DNA of 64,000 nt from assembly GCA_965228125.1 (NCBI GenBank), contig OZ245791.1, positions 930,001-994,000 on the forward strand, written 5' to 3'. Positions within the stretch are counted from its first letter, which is position 1. Each line of letters begins with the position of its first letter. Source of the DNA: GWF2-38-69 sp965228125 (GTDB lineage Bacteria > Verrucomicrobiota > Lentisphaeria > Victivallales > GWF2-38-69). A program made the translations under genes and the position numbers. Shown here one piece after another: positions 16,966 to 25,230 of the stretch. Below the pieces are notes generated by a model. That model did not search any database. It was not told where the DNA came from and was given only the letters and a program-made list of their open reading frames with translations.

Positions 16966-19900
16966 ATGATTTTAGGTATTCTTACCAAGTTATTCGGAAC
17001 AAAATCTCAAAGAGATATTAAAAAACTTACACCTGTTATCTCTGAGATAAATGCTATTGAAGAAAGCTACAAAGATCTCACTGACGAACAGCTTATAGCA
17101 AAAACAGCAGAGTTCAAAGAGAGACTGAAAGCAGGTGAAACCACAGATGATATAATGAAAGAAGCTTTCGCTGTAGTAAAAAACGCATGCAGAAGATTAT
17201 GTGGCAAAACTATAACCGTATGCGGACATGAGATAGTTTGGGATATGATACCTTTTGATGTCCAGCTTATGGGGGCGGTAGTGCTTCATCGCGGCAATGT
17301 AGCAGAAATGGCTACAGGGGAAGGAAAAACTCTAGTTGCCACTCTCCCTTTGTATCTGAATGCCCTTACCGGAAAAAACTGCCAACTTGTAACTGTAAGC
17401 GATTACCATGCAAAACGCGACTCCGAATGGATGGGGTCTATCTATACTTTTTTGGGACTGACTGTCGGATGTATCCAAAACAACATGAACCCTTCTGAAA
17501 AAAGAGAACAATACAATAAAGATATTACTTACGGAACAAACAGCGAGTTTGGTTTTGACTATCTTCGCGACATGGGAATGGCTACTACTAAGGAACAATT
17601 AGTGCAAAGAGATTACTACTATGTAATAATAGATGAAGCTGACAGCATCCTTATAGATGAAGCCAGAACTCCTCTTATCATATCGGGGCCTGCTGCCGTC
17701 TCGTCCCATCAGTATGACAAGTACAAACCTCTTGTGGCTGATCTTTTCAGAAAACAAAGCTTGCTCTGCACAAGAATAATCAATGAAGCAAAGGATGTTA
17801 TATCGAAGAATGAAGCTTCTTCTGAGGAACTTGAGCAGGCATATGTCAAACTCCTGCAAGTAAAACTCGGAATGCCGAAGCACCGTCAGTTAATGCATAT
17901 GCTGCAGGACGGATCTATAATGAAGCGCCTGGAAAAGACTGAAATGAACGTTAAGAGCGACCAGAATAGAGGCATGCTTCAGGAAGTCCAATCCGAACTT
18001 TATTTTTGCATTGACGAAAAAAGCCATGAAGCCGATTTGACGGACAAAGGCAGAACTACTATAAATCCTGACAACCCTGAAGCGTTTATTCTTCCTGATA
18101 TGCTGGGAACTATTCACAGCATCGACTCGGATCCCTCTATAGATGAAGCTGAGAAATTCAAAAGAAAAAAAGAGTTTCAGGAACAATTTTCTCAGGACAG
18201 CGAACGAATACATAATATCTCCCAACTTATCAAAGCCTACTGCCTTTTCGATAAAGATGTCAACTACATAATTCAGGATAACAAAGTCGTAATAGTTGAT
18301 GAGCACACCGGCCGGCTAATGCCGGGGAGAAGATTTAATGAAGGCCTTCATTCGGCGCTGGAAGCTAAAGAAGGTGTAACCATTGAAGGAGAAACTCAGA
18401 CCTTTGCCACAGTAACAATCCAGAATTACTTCAGGATGTATGAAAGGCTCGCAGGAATGACAGGTACAGCCGAGAGTGAAGCCACAGAGCTGCACCAGAT
18501 ATACAAAACCGATGTAGTGGTAATTCCCACTAACAAGCCATGCATAAGAAAAGACCATAATGACAGCATCTATAAAACAAAGCGAGAAAAGTATAACGCA
18601 ATAATAAATGAGGTTGAAACCCGCCACCAGAAAGGCCAACCCGTTTTGCTCGGCACAGTTTCAGTAGATGTCTCAGAAGTCTTGAGCAGAATGCTTAAAA
18701 GAAAAAATATCCCTCACAATGTATTAAATGCAAAAAATCATGCTTATGAAGCTGATATAGTAGCAAGGGCAGGACAAAGAGGTGCAGTCACTGTAGCTAC
18801 TAATATGGCAGGCCGTGGCACGGACATCAGACTCGGACAAGGAGTAGCCGAACTTGGCGGTTTGTGCGTAATTGCAAGCGAAAGACATGATTCACGAAGA
18901 GTTGACAGACAGCTCAGAGGACGTTGTTCACGACAGGGCGACCCTGGCGAATCCAAGTTCTATATATCTCTCGAAGACGATCTCATGAGGTTGTTTGGCT
19001 CAGACAGGATCGCTTCTATTATGAGTAAACTCGGACTTGCCGATGGAGAAGAACTGCAGCATCCGCTCCTCAACAGGTCTATAGAAACAGCTCAAAAGAG
19101 GGTTGAACATCAGCACTTCTCAATACGTAAAAGAACTCTTGAATTTGATGATGTGATGAATAAACAAAGAGAAATTATCTATGGCTTCAGAAAAGATGTC
19201 CTTTTCTCTGAAAGCCCAAAAGAAATCCTCTATGACCTGGTCGAAACGGAAATCCAAAATAATGTTACTATTGCCGCATCAGGAAAAACTGCGGCAAATG
19301 GCAGTTTTGATGAATCTCTTATTCTCACATGGCTTAATAATACATTCCCTCTGGGCTTCAACAAAAAAGATATAATGAACGATGATCAAACTCAAATTCT
19401 TGAACCTGAAGAACTGTGCAAAAAACTCTTCGCCAGAGTTGAACTATCTTACGATGCCAAAGAATCAGCTGAAGACCCTGAAGCTATCAGGAGATTAGAA
19501 AGGCATATTATTTTAGATGCGCTTGACAGATTATGGCAGGAACACCTGTATGCCATGGATGGACTAAGAAGCGGAATATCTCTGCGAGCTTATGCCCAAA
19601 AAGACCCATTGGTAGAATACAAGCATGAAGCTTATAATCTTTTCTCTATGCTTATGTCTGACCTGAATCAGGAGATATTGAGCAACATGTTCCGCTCAGC
19701 TACCACTATTCAGGCTTTTGAAAGGCTTTTTGCCAGTTTGCCTCAAAATTTTGTACATAAAGAAATCGAACAGTTTGGCGCAACTGCATCCACTGGCAGC
19801 AATGCACAAAAAGCACAACCCGCACAAAGAATACCTACGATGAGGCCACCTACTCCGGCAAACCCGGCTGAGTTGTTTGCAGAACCTAGTCAGGCCGAAG

Positions 19901-20016
19901 AAAAGCCAACTGAAGAAAAGGGCGTCAGCTACAAAAGAGACTTAGAGAAAATTGGCAGAAATGATATTTGCCCATGCGGAAGCGGTAAAAAATACAAAAA
20001 ATGTTGCGGCAAATAA
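16966..20016 (+). CDS. secA: Protein translocase ATPase SecA
   Basis: SecA is the motor that drives unfolded preproteins through SecYEG. The start is set at ATG 16966 (MILGILTKLFGTKSQRD), which has ggag ten bases upstream; a frame-open TTG at 16930 would add 12 atypical residues. The protein has 1016 residues. Walker A is GEGKT (118-122), DEAD is at 223-226, ATNMAGRGTDIRLG is motif VI region, and the C-terminus is a SEC-C zinc motif (CxCx8CC, Cys1002, 1004, 1013, 1014). A long insertion precedes ERIHNISQLIKAYCLFDKD, as in Bacteroidetes, Chlamydiae and other FCB/PVC SecAs. It is transcribed alone, divergent from sstT, with the structured leader described upstream. Confidence 0.98.
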   Translation: MILGILTKLFGTKSQRDIKKLTPVISEINAIEESYKDLTDEQLIAKTAEFKERLKAGETTDDIMKEAFAVVKNACRRLCGKTITVCGHEIVWDMIPFDVQLMGAVVLHRGNVAEMATGEGKTLVATLPLYLNALTGKNCQLVTVSDYHAKRDSEWMGSIYTFLGLTVGCIQNNMNPSEKREQYNKDITYGTNSEFGFDYLRDMGMATTKEQLVQRDYYYVIIDEADSILIDEARTPLIISGPAAVSSHQYDKYKPLVADLFRKQSLLCTRIINEAKDVISKNEASSEELEQAYVKLLQVKLGMPKHRQLMHMLQDGSIMKRLEKTEMNVKSDQNRGMLQEVQSELYFCIDEKSHEADLTDKGRTTINPDNPEAFILPDMLGTIHSIDSDPSIDEAEKFKRKKEFQEQFSQDSERIHNISQLIKAYCLFDKDVNYIIQDNKVVIVDEHTGRLMPGRRFNEGLHSALEAKEGVTIEGETQTFATVTIQNYFRMYERLAGMTGTAESEATELHQIYKTDVVVIPTNKPCIRKDHNDSIYKTKREKYNAIINEVETRHQKGQPVLLGTVSVDVSEVLSRMLKRKNIPHNVLNAKNHAYEADIVARAGQRGAVTVATNMAGRGTDIRLGQGVAELGGLCVIASERHDSRRVDRQLRGRCSRQGDPGESKFYISLEDDLMRLFGSDRIASIMSKLGLADGEELQHPLLNRSIETAQKRVEHQHFSIRKRTLEFDDVMNKQREIIYGFRKDVLFSESPKEILYDLVETEIQNNVTIAASGKTAANGSFDESLILTWLNNTFPLGFNKKDIMNDDQTQILEPEELCKKLFARVELSYDAKESAEDPEAIRRLERHIILDALDRLWQEHLYAMDGLRSGISLRAYAQKDPLVEYKHEAYNLFSMLMSDLNQEILSNMFRSATTIQAFERLFASLPQNFVHKEIEQFGATASTGSNAQKAQPAQRIPTMRPPTPANPAELFAEPSQAEEKPTEEKGVSYKRDLEKIGRNDICPCGSGKKYKKCCGK

Positions 20017-20028
20017 ACACAACTTACA

Positions 20029-20064
20029 GGGACAGTATTAGTTTGAATTTTCCCGTACTGTCCC
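20029..20064 (+). terminator. Hairpin after secA
   Basis: Arms 20029-20037 (gggacagta) and 20056-20064 (tactgtccc) form a perfect 9-bp stem with an 18-base loop, 13 bases after the secA stop. No T-run follows, so it may be a factor-assisted terminator or a 3'-end stabiliser. Confidence 0.5.
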
Positions 20065-20133
20065 GAGTAATGTCGCTGCCGCAAAAAATATCAGCATATC
20101 TCGCTAAAGAATCTAAAAAACTACCTCTTGGGC

Positions 20134-20161
20134 AGATTGCAGACTTTAAAACCTGCAATCT
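20134..20161 (-). terminator. Hairpin after the TolC-like gene
   Basis: Arms 20134-20142 (agattgcag) and 20153-20161 (ctgcaatct) form a perfect 9-bp stem with a 10-base loop, 11 bases beyond the stop of the minus-strand TolC-like gene. A T-rich stretch follows at some distance on the minus strand. With the hairpin at 20029 it separates two convergent genes. Confidence 0.5.
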
Positions 20162-20172
20162 CCAACTTCCAA

Positions 20173-22317
20173 TTATTGTTGAATTCTCCCCGCCGGCACA
20201 TTCTGCTGAATGTCAAAATTAGTATCTCCCGGCATATTGCTAAACTGCTGATCTCCTACCTGAGTTTGCGGAGCATTTAATTCCTGCACATTGATGTTGT
20301 TTTTGTCCTCGTTGTAAAGGGTCTCATCAGTGAGATTTCCCGTAGCTGACGGAGTTACTTCGGCCGAGTCTATAGAGTTGTTGCCTGCGTTTTTCTGAGC
20401 TTCTATATCTATATTGCCTTGTGTCGACGGGGTGTATTCTTCGGGCGTAATCAAATTGCCTGTCATATTTTGAGTCATCTCAAGGTTAAGAGTGCTTTCA
20501 TAGGATTTGTCAGAAGCCATCTTGTCCATGGCATCGCTATACTTCTTGATGCTGCTTGAATATTCGGCAAATGAATTCTCGGCGTCTGTTTTGCTCTTTT
20601 CCAGTTCGGCTGCCTCTTTTTCTATTTCTGCTTTTTGAGCTTCAAGTTTGCCGAGTTCTTCATTATATGAGGCCAAATCTTCTTTCTTGTCTGCTATGTC
20701 GCTTTCACTAGATTCATCTGCCGGTGCCATTGCAAGTTCGCTTTCAAGAGCATTTATCTGCTTCTTAAGATTGTCTATTTCTTCCTGAACCGGAACTATT
20801 TCAGCTTTCTTGTTCTCTATGTCTGAAGCAATTGCAGTTGTATCCTTGCCGCTGTCCTGCTGCATTTCGGCAAGGTTTGCCTCCATTCTCTTCTTGATGT
20901 CAAGCAGTGTGTTTTTATTAAGGTTTTCTACTCCTATGGAATTGAGCACGCGATAGTAGGCCAGATAGTAGTTGCCTAACGCCTGGGCTCTTTCGATAGC
21001 AGCGCCTACTGCTTCCATTTTGATTCTGGTAAGCTCAAACGGAGATACGTTTTTGGCTCCGGCTGACTGCCTTGACAAATATTCCACATGGTCACGGTAT
21101 ATCTGGTATTTCTTATCGTACAACTCGAATCTTTCCTTCTCTTCCTGCAAGCTAGCGTGAGCTATTCTTACCTGCGATATTATTCCTACGGAGAGTGCCA
21201 AGGACTGAGCGTCTATCTGGTCTGCCTGGGCATCAAGGGCTCTGTATTCTGCTATCTTTTCCGGCAATTTAAGAAGATTGTAGGCAGCTCTGGCCCCGAT
21301 TTCCCACCAGGTCCTGTTATACAAATATATATTGGAGTCTCCTGTGAAGTCCACAAATGCCTGCACGTTGGGGAACATCATAAGTATCTTTTTGCGGGCT
21401 TCCACATTGGTAACATGCTGCTGTATGTCAAGCTGGTAGAGTTCAGGCCTTTCAAACAACGCTATCTCTTCAAGTAAGTCAACATCAGGCGTACTCAAAG
21501 TAGTCATTCTGTCTATGATAGAAGTATCGACTTTTATTTCGTTTGTCGGGTAATATCCCATCAACGACCTGAGCTGTATGCTGGAATTCTCATAGTCCCT
21601 GCGGTATTCCCTGAGCTGGAGCTTCAGGTTGATGAACTTCTTCTCTTCGACAAGCGCGTCGGACTTGGATATGCCTCTGGATGTTGTTATGTTGTTAAGC
21701 GCTGTTTCCGTAGACTCGCATTCCTTTAACATGGCTTCAACTTTTTCCATCTCATACTGGGCTGAGGCCACTCTCAAATAGGCGCCCGTTACATCAAGGA
21801 TAAGATTCTGAGCCGCCCTGCGCTGTTCTTCTCCTGAAAGCAGAAGTTTGTCCTGAGTCTGAACAGAGTTAAAATATGCCAGACCAAAATCTATTACGCT
21901 GAACAGCATCTCGACCTTGACCCTGTTTTCATATTGTTGTGAACTGTAGCTGTACTCCAGACTCTGCTGGCCTGTGGCTATCCCTTCACTCTTGGCACCG
22001 GGCTCGTTGTTCCTGTAATCCATACCATCGCTTACTATCAGGTCGGGCAGCATTCCCAGCATAGCGGCGGTCCTTCTTTCGTTATCAACGGTTTGCTGTA
22101 TAGAATATACCTTCATGTCAAGGTTGTTTTTCAGCGCTAGGTCTATGCAGTAAGGCAAGGACAGCGGCTTCGTCGTGGGAAGATCGTTCCCTTTTAACTT
22201 CTTGAACGCTTCATCTACTTTCTTAATTCGGGCCGCTTTGTACTCGTCAGCTGTTTGACAGCCGGCCAAAAGGCCGGATATGAGAATGATCGGAAGTAAT
22301 TTCCTAGTGATTGTCAT
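20173..22317 (-). CDS. TolC-family outer-membrane lipoprotein with long coiled-coil C-terminal extension
   Basis: The 714-residue protein begins with a lipoprotein signal (LLPIILISGLLAGC, lipid Cys20). Residues about 50-475 form an outer-membrane efflux (TolC/OEP) domain: LPYCIDLALKNNLDMKVY is the family's entry motif, followed by two long helical repeats. After about residue 490 comes a predicted coiled coil rich in Glu and Lys (EEIDNLKKQINALESEL, EELGKLEAQKAEIEKEAAEL), then a low-complexity Asn/Thr/Gln tail in which PSTQGN / PSATGN and EEYTPS / TLYNED are loosely repeated. Normal TolC proteins end near residue 450-490, so about 225 residues are extra. No membrane-fusion protein or pump gene is adjacent. 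The role could be export or envelope bridging. A decayed transposase lies just upstream. Confidence 0.8.
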   Translation of the reverse strand: MTITRKLLPIILISGLLAGCQTADEYKAARIKKVDEAFKKLKGNDLPTTKPLSLPYCIDLALKNNLDMKVYSIQQTVDNERRTAAMLGMLPDLIVSDGMDYRNNEPGAKSEGIATGQQSLEYSYSSQQYENRVKVEMLFSVIDFGLAYFNSVQTQDKLLLSGEEQRRAAQNLILDVTGAYLRVASAQYEMEKVEAMLKECESTETALNNITTSRGISKSDALVEEKKFINLKLQLREYRRDYENSSIQLRSLMGYYPTNEIKVDTSIIDRMTTLSTPDVDLLEEIALFERPELYQLDIQQHVTNVEARKKILMMFPNVQAFVDFTGDSNIYLYNRTWWEIGARAAYNLLKLPEKIAEYRALDAQADQIDAQSLALSVGIISQVRIAHASLQEEKERFELYDKKYQIYRDHVEYLSRQSAGAKNVSPFELTRIKMEAVGAAIERAQALGNYYLAYYRVLNSIGVENLNKNTLLDIKKRMEANLAEMQQDSGKDTTAIASDIENKKAEIVPVQEEIDNLKKQINALESELAMAPADESSESDIADKKEDLASYNEELGKLEAQKAEIEKEAAELEKSKTDAENSFAEYSSSIKKYSDAMDKMASDKSYESTLNLEMTQNMTGNLITPEEYTPSTQGNIDIEAQKNAGNNSIDSAEVTPSATGNLTDETLYNEDKNNINVQELNAPQTQVGDQQFSNMPGDTNFDIQQNVPAGRIQQ

Positions 22318-22342
22318 GATTATAAATGTTTCCTTATTGTTT

Positions 22343-23000
22343 TTATAAATTTATTATTTTAGTTGTTCTTGAAAAACCCAGTTTTAACGATTTCCTCAAA
22401 AAATTATAAGTGACTTTGGAGGCAAAAGTTAGCCTTATATGAAATTTTTCTTCTATCCAAAATGCAAAACCAGCCATTTTCAGAACGAAAACAAAAAATA
22501 GGGTTATTGCCATGAGTAATTTTCTAAAGTTAAACCCACATGCAGAGAGGTTTGCATTAACTTGTCGCCAAGTTTGCCTTTTAATCTGTTGCAGTCCATT
22601 CTGTTATCCCTTGCTACTCTGCCAAGAGAAACCTTGAGTTTCTTAGTCTATTTCCTGACTTCCTTCATCTGGTTTGCATGTGCATGAGAACTGTGTTTAT
22701 GCAGAGCTTTTTTGCTACTCTTTCATAAGACTGCCTTAGTTCTATCCCAATGCGGGCGGCTTCCTTCACAAGTCTTTCCATTAACCTGACATAAAGCCTT
22801 GAGCCTGTAGGAAACCTGATATTCTTTTCCTCTACTGTTGTATCAACATTAACTTTCCTGAATTCTGATACTTTGATAAAATCAAGCCTTACTTCTGTTG
22901 CGAGGATTTCCTCAATAAGTTCTTCAAGTCCTTATTCTCCTATGCGTTTTCTTCAATTGGTCATATTCGATGAATCAAACGGCATTGATTTTAATGACAT
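22343..23000 (-). pseudogene. Decayed IS5-like (DDE) transposase remnant
   Basis: This stretch has no intact ORF, but stitching frames on the minus strand recovers transposase sequence. In order it reads MPFDSSNMTN*RKRIGE*GLEEL, then VNVDTTVEEKNIRFPTGSRL, then KEAARIGIELRQSYERVAK, then (after a shift) ALHKHSSHAHANQMKEVRK*, then TKKLKVSLGRVARDNRM and RLKGKLGDK, then (another shift) NANLSACGFNFRKLLMAI. These match the DxSSLxxWRKRxGxxG, VDTTVxEKxIxFPTD and NLSACGFNxRKLL blocks of IS5-type transposases. Lesions include stops at 22953-22955, 22932-22934 and 22648-22650, a frameshift in the T6 run at 22708-22713, and another shift near 22555. The N-terminal third is missing. The remnant abuts the stop of the DUF3343 gene. 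Confidence 0.8.
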
Positions 23001-23023
23001 TTTAGAGTTAAAAAGCCCGCTGT

Positions 23024-23284
23024 CTATCGGGATACTTTGGCACAGTTCGAATTCTTTTTAACCAACTTGGTTTTATCGAAGAATTTGAATGGTCTCTGAG
23101 TTTTGTTAAGAAGTTCTAGCACCGAGTCTTTCTGCATTACCGGAACTTCGAGGGCAATCCCGCATTGGGAAGAATATTCTCTCGGTGTCGGAACTGCCAG
23201 ACAGTCAAAACCATTATTTTTGCACTCTTTTTCAGCAAGGATAACATCTCTGGTAGAATTAAAGGTCAACAAAATCTTATCCAT
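23024..23284 (-). CDS. DUF3343 protein (putative Se/S carrier-like)
   Basis: The small 86-residue protein shows the DUF3343 pattern: an N-terminal strand LLTFNSTRDVILAEKECK, then AVPTPREYSSQCGIALEVP, in which the Cys in SSQCG is the conserved residue thought to carry sulfur or selenium. Members of this family often sit with YedF/TusA-like proteins and cysteine desulfurases. Here a cysteine desulfurase lies in the same minus-strand cluster, four genes upstream. It starts 28 bp after panD, so it is probably the last gene of the CoA operon. The Lys/Asn-rich C-terminal end (KLVKKNSNCAKVSR) may be partly created by the neighbouring transposase insertion. Confidence 0.75.
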   Translation of the reverse strand: MDKILLTFNSTRDVILAEKECKNNGFDCLAVPTPREYSSQCGIALEVPVMQKDSVLELLNKTQRPFKFFDKTKLVKKNSNCAKVSR

Positions 23285-23312
23285 ATAAAGTCAAAATAAT
23301 ACAAAATATTTT

Positions 23313-23660
23313 TTAATTCGCTGCTATTTCATTGTTTTCATTAACAAAAACGAGGATAGGCTTTAGTTCTCTTGCCTCATTTTCATCATATTCGGCATAT
23401 GAAGCAATAATGACCTTGTCACCGGCAGACACCAATCTTGCAGCTGCTCCATTCAAACATATTTCACCTTTCCCGCCTACAATTACATAAGTAGAAAAAC
23501 GCTGACCGTTATTACAATTATAGATATCTACCTTCTCAAACGGCAGGATATCAGCCTTCTCTATTAAACAGGGATCTATACTTATTGAGCCATTATAATT
23601 AAGTACAGCGCCGGTGACAGTAGCCATATGTATTTTTGATTTGAGCATTATTCTTTTCAT
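23313..23660 (-). CDS. panD: Aspartate 1-decarboxylase
   Basis: PanD makes beta-alanine for pantothenate using a pyruvoyl cofactor formed by self-cleavage of the proenzyme. The cleavage site YNGS (Gly24-Ser25) is exactly where it lies in characterised PanD, and the N-terminus MLKSKIHMATVTGA plus NGAAARLVSAGDKVII and SYAEYDENEA are classical family sequences. The 115-residue length is typical. Two alternative starts exist (M1 and M5); the family usually begins about MxRTMLKSKIH, so M1 is kept. Two bases separate it from panC upstream, indicating co-translation. Confidence 0.97.
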   Translation of the reverse strand: MKRIMLKSKIHMATVTGAVLNYNGSISIDPCLIEKADILPFEKVDIYNCNNGQRFSTYVIVGGKGEICLNGAAARLVSAGDKVIIASYAEYDENEARELKPILVFVNENNEIAAN

Positions 23661-23662
23661 TC

Positions 23663-24430
23663 TTATTTTTTCCTAATTTCCAAGTTATCGATCAATCTCA
23701 CATCTTCAATAAAAACTGCAGCAAAGCGCCTGCCGAACCATTCTTCAAGGTAATCCACTTTGATATTACTGTCTTCCAATATCTTTCTTATTTCGTTCAA
23801 GGGCAAATACTTCTTGATAGCACTGGCGTAAAAAGATGCTTTTTCCCTGCCGGCAGCACTCAGCCGCACATTTCTGGAGCTCATTGCCAACCCATCTTGT
23901 TCTCTAATTATTTCACATCCCACTATTTCTGTCTCTATAAAAAATGCTTCAGCCATTTTCTTTATAAGGAGATACTGTTGAAAGTCCTTTTCGCCAAAAT
24001 ACGCCTTATTCGCATCAATTATATGCAATAGTTTCATAACTACAGTAAGAACTCCGTCAAAATGTCCTTTTCTGCTTGCCCCGCACAGTATGGTGCTTAA
24101 ATCTGTTTCTATTACTTTGTAGCGGTATTCATCGGGATAAATCTGTCCGTACTGCGGAAGAATCAAAAAATCAGTTTGGAATTTTTCCAGCGCAGATATA
24201 TCCGCATCCAAAGTTACCGGATATTTATCTAAATCATCTTTTTGGTTAAACTGAGTGGGATTAACATATATGGTACATACAGTAAAGTCATTTTCCCGAA
24301 TACTCCGTTTAATTAGACTAAAATGTCCATCATGCAAAGCCCCCATTGTCATTACTGCTCCAAGAGTTTTAGTCACAGGCAAACTCTTTCTGAACCCTAT
24401 CCACTCGTGTATGTCTTTGAAAATTTTCAT
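23663..24430 (-). CDS. panC: Pantothenate synthetase
   Basis: PanC joins pantoate and beta-alanine with ATP to give pantothenate. The nucleotidyltransferase-fold signatures are visible: TMGALHDGH (HxGH), TIYVNPTQF, YFGEKDFQQ and LAMSSRN (KMSKS-equivalent). It has 255 residues, slightly shorter than the usual 280; the C-terminal domain is a little reduced and ends RFAAVFIEDVRLIDN. It overlaps panB by four bases (ATGA) and precedes panD by two bases, so the three pan genes are translated as a coupled unit. Confidence 0.97.
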   Translation of the reverse strand: MKIFKDIHEWIGFRKSLPVTKTLGAVMTMGALHDGHFSLIKRSIRENDFTVCTIYVNPTQFNQKDDLDKYPVTLDADISALEKFQTDFLILPQYGQIYPDEYRYKVIETDLSTILCGASRKGHFDGVLTVVMKLLHIIDANKAYFGEKDFQQYLLIKKMAEAFFIETEIVGCEIIREQDGLAMSSRNVRLSAAGREKASFYASAIKKYLPLNEIRKILEDSNIKVDYLEEWFGRRFAAVFIEDVRLIDNLEIRKK

Positions 24431-25230
24431 TCTTCCCTCCAGAAATAACTCTCATCCTGTGAAGGGTATTTGCCTGAAACAACATCCATGTGAAACTTAT
24501 TTACCCCATTCATAATCAGATCGTACCCATCTACATACTTTCTCACGAATTTCGCCTTCTTTTCTGACTCCAGCCCCAGCATGTCGTGAAGAACAGTCAC
24601 TTGCCCGTCAGTATGTGGCCCGGCACCTATTCCGATTGTGGGGATGGATAGAGAATTTGTTATTTTTCTGGACAGGTCTGTAGGCATACATTCCAAAACA
24701 ATGGAAAAACATCCCAGTCCTTCAAGTTCTTTTGCTTCATTCTGCAGCCTAGACGCGTCTTCTTCAAGCTTCCCCTGAACTTTGTAGGCGCCTATCATGT
24801 TGATATACTGCGGAGTCAGCCCGATGTGCCCCATCACAGGTATTCCGGAATCTATCAAATATTTTATTGTCTCTTCATTCCCGCGAACCCCTTCGATTTT
24901 AACGGCATTGGCCCCTGCTTTGATTATCTTGTCTATGTTCTGCATAGTAGATTTTAACCCTTTTCTGTAAGACAAGAATGGCATATCCCCAATCAGGAAT
25001 TTTTGAGTAATCCCTTTTGCAACAGCACCGGTTAAAAGTACCATCATCTCCATTGTTGCTTCAATAGTAGAGCGGCATCCGAAAATCGTCATCGCCCCAC
25101 TATCTCCGACTAACACGCAATCAATATCGGATTTGTCTATTATTTTTGCCGTAATATAATCGTAACATGTTATTACTGAAATTTTTTCCTTGTTTTCTTT
25201 CTTCTGTTTAAATCCATGAACGTTTATCAT
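24427..25230 (-). CDS. panB: 3-methyl-2-oxobutanoate hydroxymethyltransferase
   Basis: PanB makes ketopantoate from 2-oxoisovalerate and 5,10-methylene-THF. The barrel shows ITCYDYITAKIIDKS, DCVLVGDSGAM (metal-binding Asp), FLIGDMPFLSY, AVKIEGV, PVMGHIGLTPQ and TIGIGAGPHTDGQVTVLHDMLG, all diagnostic. It has 267 residues. The start overlaps the coaBC end by four bases and the stop overlaps panC. Its one-carbon donor ties this operon to folate metabolism. The ketopantoate reductase (panE) is not in the window. Confidence 0.97.
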   Translation of the reverse strand: MINVHGFKQKKENKEKISVITCYDYITAKIIDKSDIDCVLVGDSGAMTIFGCRSTIEATMEMMVLLTGAVAKGITQKFLIGDMPFLSYRKGLKSTMQNIDKIIKAGANAVKIEGVRGNEETIKYLIDSGIPVMGHIGLTPQYINMIGAYKVQGKLEEDASRLQNEAKELEGLGCFSIVLECMPTDLSRKITNSLSIPTIGIGAGPHTDGQVTVLHDMLGLESEKKAKFVRKYVDGYDLIMNGVNKFHMDVVSGKYPSQDESYFWREE

